A DNA stretch of 29,456 bases from positions 1 through 29,456 of the forward strand of contig CAYSXI010000047.1 of NCBI GenBank assembly GCA_964434955.1, written 5' to 3'. The notes under the pieces were generated by a model. The model ran no database searches and had not been told where the DNA came from. It saw nothing but the letters and a program-made list of their open reading frames with translations. The stretch is from JANQLU01 sp964434955. Lineage in GTDB: Bacteria; Planctomycetota; Planctomycetia; Pirellulales; Pirellulaceae. A program made the translations under genes and the position numbers. Shown piece after piece: positions 7,657 through 14,841 of the stretch. Position 1 is the stretch's first letter; each line of letters begins with the position of its first letter.

Positions 7657-9180
7657 ATGACGAAATTTCGCACACTCCGCCTCGTTTCCGCTTCGCTGGT
7701 TTTCTTGGGTACACTATTGGGACTGATTTCACTTGGCTTTGGCCAGGAGAAAACTCGGGACAATGTCGCTACCCAAGTGAAACGCCCAAATATCGTTTTT
7801 GCAATCGCTGATGATTGGGGCTGGCCCCACGCGAGCGCGTTTGGCGAAGTCGGAATCCAGACGCCGACCTTTGATCGGATTGCGAAAGAGGGCGTATTTT
7901 TTACGCAAGCATTTGTTTCGTCGCCTTCCTGCACTCCCAGCCGGGGCGCCATCGTTACCGGCCAACATTTTTTCCGGCTCAAGGCAGGCGGCAACTTGCA
8001 CGCGATCTGGCCGGAGAACCAGTTCCCGGAGTACCCGGATCTTTTGGCGAAGTCCGGTTATCACGTCGGTCACTATCGAAAGGCCTGGGGCCCCGGCAAA
8101 TCCAAGAAGCAACCGGGCGGAAAGACTTATCGTTCGGTGGACGCCTTTTTCGACGCGCGACCTGAGGGCAAGCCCTTTTGTTTTTGGTTTGGATCCTCCG
8201 ATCCTCATCGCGGCTATAAACTCGGCTCAGGAAAAGCTTCGGGCATTGATCCACGCAAGGTTCACTTGTTTCCTTTTTTCCCCGATACCGAGAAAGTCCG
8301 GAATGATGTTGCTGACTACTTTTTCGAAGTCCAACGTTTCGATCGCCAGGTCGGCGAGCTGCTGAAAAAGTTAAAGGAGATGGGTGAGCTCGAAAACACG
8401 ATCGTGATCATGACCAGCGATCACGGCATGCCGTTTCCGAGATGCAAGGGCAACGTCCACGATTCCGGAACCCGCGTGCCATTTGCCGTGATGGGACCCA
8501 ATGTTGTTGGTGGCAGGAATTCCGCTGACCTTGTTTCTTTGACGGACGTGGCTCCGACTTTTTTACAGGCAGCCGGTTTGGACATCCCCACCGCGATGAC
8601 CGGGAAAAGCCTTTGGCCAATTCTATCTTCAAAAGAAACGGGGATCGTCGACTCGTCTCGCAAGTTCGTTCTTGTTGGCAGGGAGCGGCACACGGTGGCT
8701 CAAGCAAAAGGTAATCAGGGCGGGTACCCGGTCCGGGCCATTCGAACTCAAGATTATCTCTACGTCCGCAATTTCGAACCGGATCGCTGGCCAGCAGGAA
8801 CTCCGGATTTCAACAACGCGCAGCGGGGGCAGGCCTGGTTGGCCGACTGCGACAATGGCCCAACGAAAATGGAACTCTGGGACCTGAAAGATGACCCGCG
8901 TTACAAAAAACTCTATCAGATCTGCTTTGCGAAACGGGGCGCCGAAGAACTCTACGATCTCAAGAACGATCCGGATCAAGTTCGAAATGTGATCAACCAG
9001 GAAACCTACCAAAAGATCCGCAAAGAACTTTCGGAAAAGTTGACCGCCGAATTGAAAAATGCAAAGGACCCAAGAATCGAAGGGAACGGATCATTCTTTG
9101 ATGAACAGCCCTATTCGGGCGGAGCACCCCAATGGCCCCGCCGGAAAAAGAAGCAGAACAAAAAGAAACAAACGAACTAG
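7657..9180 (+). CDS. secreted sulfatase, sulfamidase (heparan N-sulfatase)-like
   Basis: I chose ATG 7657 (507 aa) because AGGA/TGGA lies 6-10 nt upstream and the protein then begins with a clean signal peptide (MTKFRTLRLVSASLVFLGTL, then LISLGFGQ). Earlier in-frame ATGs at 7522 and 7621 add a polar tail. The core starts RPNIVFAIADDWGWPHASAF with Asp52/Asp53. The formylglycine motif is C92-T-P-S-R96. The blocks FGSSDPHRGY, a long linker with FFPDTEKVRNDVADYF, and MTSDHGMPFPRCKGN match the arrangement in human N-sulfoglucosamine sulfohydrolase better than arylsulfatase A. A glucosamine N- or O-sulfate substrate is therefore a reasonable guess, not a demonstration. The C-terminus is a Lys-rich tail (RRKKKQNKKKQTN). 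Its stop shares the CTAG palindrome with the convergent hydrolase. Confidence 0.93.
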   Translation: MTKFRTLRLVSASLVFLGTLLGLISLGFGQEKTRDNVATQVKRPNIVFAIADDWGWPHASAFGEVGIQTPTFDRIAKEGVFFTQAFVSSPSCTPSRGAIVTGQHFFRLKAGGNLHAIWPENQFPEYPDLLAKSGYHVGHYRKAWGPGKSKKQPGGKTYRSVDAFFDARPEGKPFCFWFGSSDPHRGYKLGSGKASGIDPRKVHLFPFFPDTEKVRNDVADYFFEVQRFDRQVGELLKKLKEMGELENTIVIMTSDHGMPFPRCKGNVHDSGTRVPFAVMGPNVVGGRNSADLVSLTDVAPTFLQAAGLDIPTAMTGKSLWPILSSKETGIVDSSRKFVLVGRERHTVAQAKGNQGGYPVRAIRTQDYLYVRNFEPDRWPAGTPDFNNAQRGQAWLADCDNGPTKMELWDLKDDPRYKKLYQICFAKRGAEELYDLKNDPDQVRNVINQETYQKIRKELSEKLTAELKNAKDPRIEGNGSFFDEQPYSGGAPQWPRRKKKQNKKKQTN

Positions 9181-10568
9181 TTGGACTCTTCGGACAGCCC
9201 CATTGGGACTTCCTGATCGGTGTCGAATTTAAGATCAATCATCGACCAATAGGCCCGACCTCGATCGTCAAATTCTCGAGCCCGTTGAAACATGAGTCGA
9301 GGATCAACTTTCGGTTGTGAATGGAACATCACTTTCCCGTTGACCTTGATTTCAACGGGCTTGTTCATGTCGACCATCTTGGGATGCAGGTAAACATACA
9401 AGCGTCGGACATTCTGGCTGGTGATCTTGATTCGATTCTCCCCAAGATTCTCCGCCAGAATGGTTTGCGGTTCCTTCGAATCTTCTCGCGGCTCCACTTC
9501 AATCCAATGCCGCATATTCCAACGCAATGGCTTCTCGTCCGCGTAAACTTTGTGATCGGGCCAGGTTTTGATTTGCCAGGTTTTGATAAACTTCATCGCG
9601 CCGCCCTGTCGCATGTAAACTTTTTTGCGATACATATCGCGCGGATGGTCATTGAAAAACTTGGCAACTTTCGGCAACTCATCCGAATAGATCGTGTGAC
9701 CGCCGTTCTTTTCAACAAACTTCCAATCGAGCTTGTTAAGCTCGCCCCATTTTTTGTTCGTGCGATTGTCCTTGTTGATTCCGTAAGGCTCGCGGACTCC
9801 CCAAATGGCGTAGCCTGGAACATTGATCAAGTTGCCAATTGCTTTCTTGGCCACGTAATCATAACCACCACTGTGGGGTGACACGGCTCCCCATCGATCC
9901 GGCAAGCTCAACGCCGCGCGATAGGACAGATGCCCGCCCATGGATTGACCCGTGATATAAATGCGATCCGGGTTTACCGGGAACAGACGCTGGACTTTGG
10001 AGATCGTTGAAAATATCAGCGAGTTTCCAATATGCCCCCAACCTCGCGACGAACAGGGCGCGACCAGGATGGCATTCATTTCTTTGTGCATACCACGGGC
10101 GTAGATTTGCAAGTACATCTTCGCGGTCGATTCGGCGCGTTCCGGACTCATTGATGAGTTACCGCCATGGCCAACGACCACCAACGCAACCGGTTTTTTG
10201 GTATCCAACTCCTTCGGAACAAACATCAGGAACTTGGATGCGTAGTCGACATGCAAACATTCCACGTCATGGGCCGTGGTCTTTCCCAGGTAGGGCTCGG
10301 TGTCCGGATAAGCCGCCCGCGGGCCCCGCAGCAGGGACTCCAATTCGCTTGCGGATTCGAAGCCCAATTGCTTCAGCTGATAAAACAACGCGATCGTTTC
10401 CTGGTGCGTTCCATCATGGCGGCGATCAATGTAGGCATCGATCAACTTTGCCGCCTTCTTTCGGTTTGCTGAAACAACATCCTGAGCCGGGCAATTCGGA
10501 GCCTCAAAAACGAGCAGAAAGAACAGAATTCCCAAAACCCAGATCGGAGCCGCCAAATTTCGATTCAT
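9177..10568 (-). CDS. secreted alpha/beta hydrolase (PHB-depolymerase/feruloyl-esterase-like)
   Basis: The protein has 463 aa and starts at ATG 10568, 5 nt behind GAGG (complement of 10574-10577). A longer frame opens at 10604 but lacks a binding site and dilutes the signal peptide. Residues 9-25 are hydrophobic (IWVLGILFFLLVFEAP), followed by a polar mature start, so export is likely. The hydrolase core shows an oxyanion-type VVGHGG (132-136), the nucleophile elbow GQSMGGH with Ser209, and a late GGHTIYSDELPKVAKFF with His291 as a candidate catalytic His. The acid residue is not certain. The C-terminal ~120 residues form a beta-rich appendix of unknown role. With the sulfatases nearby, an esterase removing acetyl or other esters from a polysaccharide is a plausible role. 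The substrate is unproven. Confidence 0.88.
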   Translation of the reverse strand: MNRNLAAPIWVLGILFFLLVFEAPNCPAQDVVSANRKKAAKLIDAYIDRRHDGTHQETIALFYQLKQLGFESASELESLLRGPRAAYPDTEPYLGKTTAHDVECLHVDYASKFLMFVPKELDTKKPVALVVVGHGGNSSMSPERAESTAKMYLQIYARGMHKEMNAILVAPCSSRGWGHIGNSLIFSTISKVQRLFPVNPDRIYITGQSMGGHLSYRAALSLPDRWGAVSPHSGGYDYVAKKAIGNLINVPGYAIWGVREPYGINKDNRTNKKWGELNKLDWKFVEKNGGHTIYSDELPKVAKFFNDHPRDMYRKKVYMRQGGAMKFIKTWQIKTWPDHKVYADEKPLRWNMRHWIEVEPREDSKEPQTILAENLGENRIKITSQNVRRLYVYLHPKMVDMNKPVEIKVNGKVMFHSQPKVDPRLMFQRAREFDDRGRAYWSMIDLKFDTDQEVPMGLSEESN

Positions 10569-10842
10569 TTTTGCCTCGTCGATGTTCTCGAGTTCCAAAA
10601 GCACATTGTAAACGTTTCATTGCGTCGAGTGAGATGGTTCGGTGGTTCGTTGAGTGGATTTCGTGGCGAACCGGGATGGATTGTCGAAAGGAAGGTTTGA
10701 AAAGCGGATCCAGTGGATGGAATTGGGAATCCAAGCTTTGGTGGATGTAAATTCCCGGCTCGCCGGGGCGAAAAAGCGGATGTTTTTGTTTTCTCGGGGC
10801 GGTTTGTTGACTCGGTGCCGGTTGTTGACTCGGTGGCGCTTT

Positions 10843-10870
10843 AACCACTCGCTCGCGCTTCGTGCTTGTA
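10843..10870 (+). repeat. dispersed repeat copy, plus orientation (locus A)
   Basis: A single copy of the repeat with core CACTCGCTCGCGCTTCGTGC followed by TTGTA. It is in the opposite orientation to the three copies at 11201-11400, so a long-range stem could form in a transcript crossing the region. Confidence 0.85.
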
Positions 10871-10915
10871 TGACCAAATAAAAACACAAACCACACTTAA
10901 ACCTCAAACCTCAAA

Positions 10916-10950
10916 CCACAATCCACAATCCACAATCCACAATCCACAAT
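10916..10950. repeat. heptamer tandem array (CCACAAT)x5
   Basis: Five perfect head-to-tail copies of CCACAAT, preceded by a shorter ACCTCAA duplication (about 10900-10915). The array is intergenic. A 7-bp unit in a coding frame would change phase by slippage, but no gene overlaps it. Confidence 0.9.
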
Positions 10951-10979
10951 CAAGAAAACACAAACCGGGTTCAATACAC

Positions 10980-11033
10980 CATCAAGTTTCAAAGCGTCAT
11001 CAAGATTCAAAGCGTCATCAAGATTCAACAGCT
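10980..11033. repeat. 18-bp tandem array, three copies
   Basis: Copies at 10980-10997, 10998-11015 and 11016-11033 follow the unit CATCAAGATTCAAAGCGT. The first differs at one base and the third diverges in its last five bases. The next segment (TTCAAAATTCAAGG) looks like a decayed continuation. Confidence 0.85.
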
Positions 11034-11200
11034 TCAAAATTCAAGGCGCGGTCCCAATCAGGCTTGCGCTCACAACCTAGAACCGAATCACAATTAGTAA
11101 CGAATTTGTATCCAAATAACGGCGCGTGCCCCCCCGGTCTTTTGCATCTGAAATCGCGACAGCGTTGGCAAACTGGGCTTCAGGCCCCCGGAAAAAAAAA

Positions 11201-11400
11201 TACAAGCACGAAGCGCAAGCGAGTGGTTCGCCAGAAAATCCACGACTAAAAGCCAATACAAGCACGAAGCGCTAGCGAGTGGATCCATACGCGCTCAAAT
11301 CAACACTTCCGCCCCACACAACCAATTAGCGCGAGATACGTTCGACAGAAGAACCTAACGCAATCCCCTATATAAGCACGAAGCGCTAGCGAGTGGTTCG
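11201..11400 (-). repeat. three dispersed repeat copies, minus orientation (locus A)
   Basis: Copies at 11201-11230, 11257-11286 and 11371-11400 read TACAAGCACGAAGCG followed by C(A/T)AGCGAGTGG on the plus strand. Two copies carry the perfect 8-bp palindrome CGCTAGCG. Spacing is irregular (starts 56 and 114 bp apart) and the intervening sequences are unrelated. Confidence 0.88.
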
Positions 11401-11501
11401 ACACCGGCCCAAACTACCGAAACCCGCGGCAACCGCCAATCAACGTCGGCCCTCATCGGTTCGGGACCAAAAAGACGCCCCGAACCTTGTCAAACCCATG
11501 C

Positions 11502-13670
11502 CTAAATGTAACGGTCGACGAATCGCGGATCCAATGGAATCGGATTGACTTGCATTTCGGAAATCAAATCACGATGCAACTTGGAATTCTTGTTCATCAT
11601 GAGTTTGCCGATCTCGGACCAATGCTTTTGCAACTCGGCGGAACACTCATCGCCTCGAAGTCGAATTTTCGCTTCCAGATCCAAAGCCGCGGCAACCCGC
11701 AAATACTCAGGATGGGCTTCGTCCATCGACAAGGCAAAACAAAGCGACGCAAGGTTGTGGCAAAGCTGATCAAAAATCCCGCCTTCGTCACCAAGCAAGT
11801 AACACTGATCCATGAACGACTTTTGATACTTGGCAATGATCATCAAGATCCGACGCCCCAAGACCCGGTTCCGTTTCAACGCGCGGCGAACATAAAGCTC
11901 TTTCTCGTCGAACAAATTGTCGACGCCCGACATATCCACCCCGCCAAAAACCGAACCCATGACCGACTTGGCAATGAACATTCCAAACTTCATTTTCGGC
12001 ATCAAACCGAAACTACCGTTGACCTCGGCCACGCCAATCGGCTCCAGGTACTCGGCGCGAATGTTTCGAGTCATCGCATTGGGAGCCCCGACGTCGGCAA
12101 GAACCGGATTCGGACCCTCGTAAACCGTTGCGATGGTGAACTCGTGCATGTTCTCACCGATGTAGTTTTCGATCGGGAATTCCGGCATCGTCGGTTCGTG
12201 ACCCGTAACCGACTTGGAATCCGTACCGGGCGTAAAGCCCTTTTGCGCCATCAAACGAGTGAATTTTCGTTTCTCATCCGTGTGCACCGAACGACCGCCC
12301 TGGATCTGATAACAGTTGATCGCTGTCTGCAGCAGACCTTTCGTCGCATAGACCTTTGCGATCATCCCCTGGGTTTCGTCCCGCACACCATTGGCCGCCA
12401 AACGGAAACACAAGTCACCGAGAACTCGGCCGGCGAGTCCACGAACCGTCGAGCGCCCCAGCCAGGTTTGAATTCGCTTGGAACAACCAATGGGCTTTCC
12501 GAATGTGCTGCGGAAAGAGGTCCAGCCGCCGCCATCGGGCTCAAATCGATCGTCGTCGACCTGGTCACTGGCTTCCTGGCCTTCGCTCACGCTTTGTTGC
12601 ACTTCCGGATCGAGTACCACTTGAGCGATCAGCTTGAACGTCTTCGCGGCACTGTTAACGCCGATGCCGCCACGCCCTTTCGCCAACGAACTAAATGCTT
12701 GAGCGAGCCCTTTGCTCGGCGGCCCCAATAGGGAACTGGCCGGAATCGGGCAATCGATCAAGCGAAAACGGGCGTTCCACAGATAGTCGAAGGCCGTCAA
12801 GTCATTACGTTTCATCTTGAAGTTTGCGTTGTCCGCTGGCGGCACTTCGAAAACAATCATTCCGGAATCGCGCCCCGGTTTCAGATCGTGTCCTTCAAGC
12901 TTCACGATCAAGACGCAGATGCCGCCATATATAACATTCGTGATCGGCCACTTCACTCCGTTGACGATATATTGATCGCCTTCCAGGCGGGCCGTCATCG
13001 ACAACCGACTGGGATCCGCTCCGACCCCAGGCTCGGTCAACGCGAATGAACCGAGCAATTCGCCCTTCGCCATTCGCGGCAGGAAGTTTTGTTTCTGTGC
13101 TTCGGTTCCGAAGTCAAGGATCGGTGTGACCGGGCCGAGGAAGTTGTGGACCTCAAACATGATGGCGAGATCCGGATGAATAAAAGTCAATGCCCGAAGC
13201 AAAGGACCGAGGTCGCCGAGTTTGGCGCCGCTGCCGCCGTACTGCTTTGGAATCGCAAGTCCGAAAAAGCCACGTTCCGCCAAACCCTTGATCGTGTCCG
13301 TGTGGAACAGCATCTTTTCATGATCGCAGAGCGTATCGTTCTTTTTCCGCTCAAGCAGGAACTGCATACAGGTGCCCATGACTTCGGCCACCTCGGCAGA
13401 TGGCGAAAACTTGCCCGCGTCGAATTCGCGTGCTTTCCCAGGCCCAAACAAGGATGCAATGGTTGGCGCTTCGCCGCTGAACTGAGTTTCGGCAGATCGG
13501 TCCGCCGCATCCAGGGTCGCCAACGCGGCGATTTGATCCGACGACTTGCCTGCCTGTTGCAGAATCATCGCTACCGCGTCTTTGCCGGATTTCCCGTTAC
13601 CATCGGTTGGTGCTTCGGCGGTTGGATTGCTGTTGTCAGTGGCAGTTTCAGATTCTGGTGTTTTTAGCAT
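11502..13670 (-). CDS. acyl-CoA dehydrogenase family protein (long, FadE-like)
   Basis: The protein has 722 aa and runs from ATG 13670 to TAG at 11502. It belongs to the FAD-dependent acyl-CoA dehydrogenase family, which oxidises acyl-CoA thioesters at the alpha-beta carbons and passes electrons to ETF. Residues 1-~80 are low-complexity and polar. The helical N-domain follows (AERGFFGLAIPKQYGGSGAK, 131-150), then the beta-domain signature FALTEPGVGADPS (209-221) with NGVKWPITN, and the C-terminal helical bundle with GRGGIGVNSAAK and YQIQGGRSVH. The usual family length is ~380-400 aa. The extra ~250 C-terminal residues resemble long FadE-type enzymes. Substrate chain length cannot be inferred. 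It stands alone, 280 bp from the divergent sigma-factor gene. A beta-oxidation role is likely but not proven. Confidence 0.9.
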   Translation of the reverse strand: MLKTPESETATDNSNPTAEAPTDGNGKSGKDAVAMILQQAGKSSDQIAALATLDAADRSAETQFSGEAPTIASLFGPGKAREFDAGKFSPSAEVAEVMGTCMQFLLERKKNDTLCDHEKMLFHTDTIKGLAERGFFGLAIPKQYGGSGAKLGDLGPLLRALTFIHPDLAIMFEVHNFLGPVTPILDFGTEAQKQNFLPRMAKGELLGSFALTEPGVGADPSRLSMTARLEGDQYIVNGVKWPITNVIYGGICVLIVKLEGHDLKPGRDSGMIVFEVPPADNANFKMKRNDLTAFDYLWNARFRLIDCPIPASSLLGPPSKGLAQAFSSLAKGRGGIGVNSAAKTFKLIAQVVLDPEVQQSVSEGQEASDQVDDDRFEPDGGGWTSFRSTFGKPIGCSKRIQTWLGRSTVRGLAGRVLGDLCFRLAANGVRDETQGMIAKVYATKGLLQTAINCYQIQGGRSVHTDEKRKFTRLMAQKGFTPGTDSKSVTGHEPTMPEFPIENYIGENMHEFTIATVYEGPNPVLADVGAPNAMTRNIRAEYLEPIGVAEVNGSFGLMPKMKFGMFIAKSVMGSVFGGVDMSGVDNLFDEKELYVRRALKRNRVLGRRILMIIAKYQKSFMDQCYLLGDEGGIFDQLCHNLASLCFALSMDEAHPEYLRVAAALDLEAKIRLRGDECSAELQKHWSEIGKLMMNKNSKLHRDLISEMQVNPIPLDPRFVDRYI

Positions 13671-13950
13671 TTGGATTACCGAATAAATCAGCTAGACGAT
13701 AAATTGGAGCCTAAGGTTGAGGCCCAAAGTGAGCTGCTCGGAACAAGCAGATAGCGCGACTAAAATTAAGTGCAGGTTAACCATCATCGACATCTTGAGG
13801 TTCGATATTGATGGAACCGGCTTGGGGTGTTCATTTTAACGCGCCGGCCTTTTTTTGGCGATGACTTGTCCCTTGATCCCTGGATGTAAAAACAGGTAAA
13901 AAACAGCAAAATCGACCAAGATACGAAACCGTGACACGAAATTCCGCAAA
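13671..13950. promoter_or_regulatory. divergent intergenic region between acyl-CoA dehydrogenase and ECF sigma factor
   Basis: These 280 bp separate two divergently transcribed genes and so should carry both promoters. TGACACG occurs twice just before and within the start of the sigma-factor gene (about 13933-13939 and 13951-13957). No sigma-70 or ECF promoter boxes are clear enough to call. Confidence 0.35.
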
Positions 13951-14694
13951 ATGACACGTTCCGGCGACTCCCCCATTCCGAGATGGCAAACCACACAGTG
14001 GAGTGTGGTCATGAATGCTCGTCAGCAGGAGAACGGCAGTGATGAAAATTCCGATTGGCGGGCCTGCATGGAACGTCTTTGCGCAAGCTACTGGTACCCG
14101 GCTTACGCCTATCTCCGACGCAAAGGATACGAACCATCCGATTGCCAGGACCTCACTCAGGATTTTTTCGCAAGCCTGATCGAAAAGAACGTTTTGCAAA
14201 TCGTTGATCCCGAACGCGGCCGGTTTCGTTGGTTCCTGATGCACGCGCTTCGTCAATTCGCCGCCAATTGGAACTCAGCCCAGAAGGCGAAGAAACGGGG
14301 CGGCGACCTGAAGGTGTTTTCGCTTTCCTTCGAAGAAGGCGAATCTCGATACCAAAACGAACCCGTCGATGGTTGGACGCCAGAAAGACTATTCGATCGT
14401 CGTTGGGCTCTTACCTTGCTGCACACCGCGATCAAAAACCTGGAACTCGAATATTCCGAGAACGGGAAGACGCGACTATTCGAATCGCTCAAGACTTACA
14501 TTTCTCCAGGTGTTGTCCCGCCCAGTTACGCCGAAGTGGCTGAAACATTGGGGCTGACCGAAACCGCCATCAAAGTGGCAATCCATCGACTTCGTGAAAA
14601 GTATCGAAACCAAATCCGGGCCCTGGTTGCCGAAACACTTAATGATCCGGCAGACTTGGACGAAGAACTTCAGCAGTTAATGGAATCACTTTGA
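13951..14694 (+). CDS. RNA polymerase ECF-type sigma factor (planctomycete type)
   Basis: The protein has 247 aa and a sigma-2 / sigma-4 layout. RWQTTQWSVV near the N-terminus is typical of planctomycete ECF factors, which supports ATG 13951 over the internal ATG at 14011. Region 2 spans ~44-110 (CASYWYPAYAYLRRKGY and DCQDLTQDFFASLIEKN). A long linker (~110-185) follows, then region 4 with a helix-turn-helix at ~192-222 (SYAEVAETLGLTETAIKVAI). It would direct RNA polymerase to a specific promoter set. No anti-sigma factor is adjacent. Instead a membrane Ser/Thr kinase begins 147 bp downstream on the same strand, suggesting kinase-linked control. The regulon is unknown. Confidence 0.92.
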   Translation: MTRSGDSPIPRWQTTQWSVVMNARQQENGSDENSDWRACMERLCASYWYPAYAYLRRKGYEPSDCQDLTQDFFASLIEKNVLQIVDPERGRFRWFLMHALRQFAANWNSAQKAKKRGGDLKVFSLSFEEGESRYQNEPVDGWTPERLFDRRWALTLLHTAIKNLELEYSENGKTRLFESLKTYISPGVVPPSYAEVAETLGLTETAIKVAIHRLREKYRNQIRALVAETLNDPADLDEELQQLMESL

Positions 14695-14841
14695 GTGACG
14701 CCACGAATATCGCCGTCTTCACAAAAAGAGTTGCCATTTTCGGGTACAAGAAAATTTCAATTTTTTCTGTAACTCTGGATCCTTTTTCCTGATTACCTCA
14801 ATAACCAAGCCAAAATCCAACTAAATCAATCCGGAAAACTC

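Larger units (their letters stand above)
10569..11501. other. gene-free, repeat-rich intergenic region (locus A)
   Basis: About 930 bp between the start of the hydrolase and the end of the acyl-CoA dehydrogenase, both on the minus strand. Short ORFs in all frames consist of repeat-derived peptides and show no credible domain. It contains four copies of a dispersed repeat (10843-10870 and 11201-11400), a heptamer array (10916-10950), an 18-bp array (10980-11033), an 18-bp-spaced TGTTGACTCGGTG pair (from 10805 and 10823) and a GC-rich hairpin CCCGGC-TC-GCCGGG (10754-10767). I see no RNA gene or transposase remnant. Confidence 0.8.

Noticed and set aside
10654..11288. Short ORFs within locus A
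   Set aside because: They consist of translated repeat sequence (LALRAC, STKRKRV) in several frames at once, without ribosome binding sites or domains.
11201..11400. Possible CRISPR array
   Set aside because: Copies are spaced irregularly (56 and 114 bp), copies also occur singly and inverted and at a distant locus, and no cas genes are present.
11487..12731. 414-codon open frame on the plus strand
   Set aside because: It lies entirely antisense to the acyl-CoA dehydrogenase, whose motifs are clear. The antisense product has no recognisable domain.
13817..13856. CCGGC...GCCGG followed by seven T residues
   Set aside because: It has a T-run like a terminator, but the stem is only 5 bp with a ~21-nt loop, and no plus-strand gene ends upstream of it.
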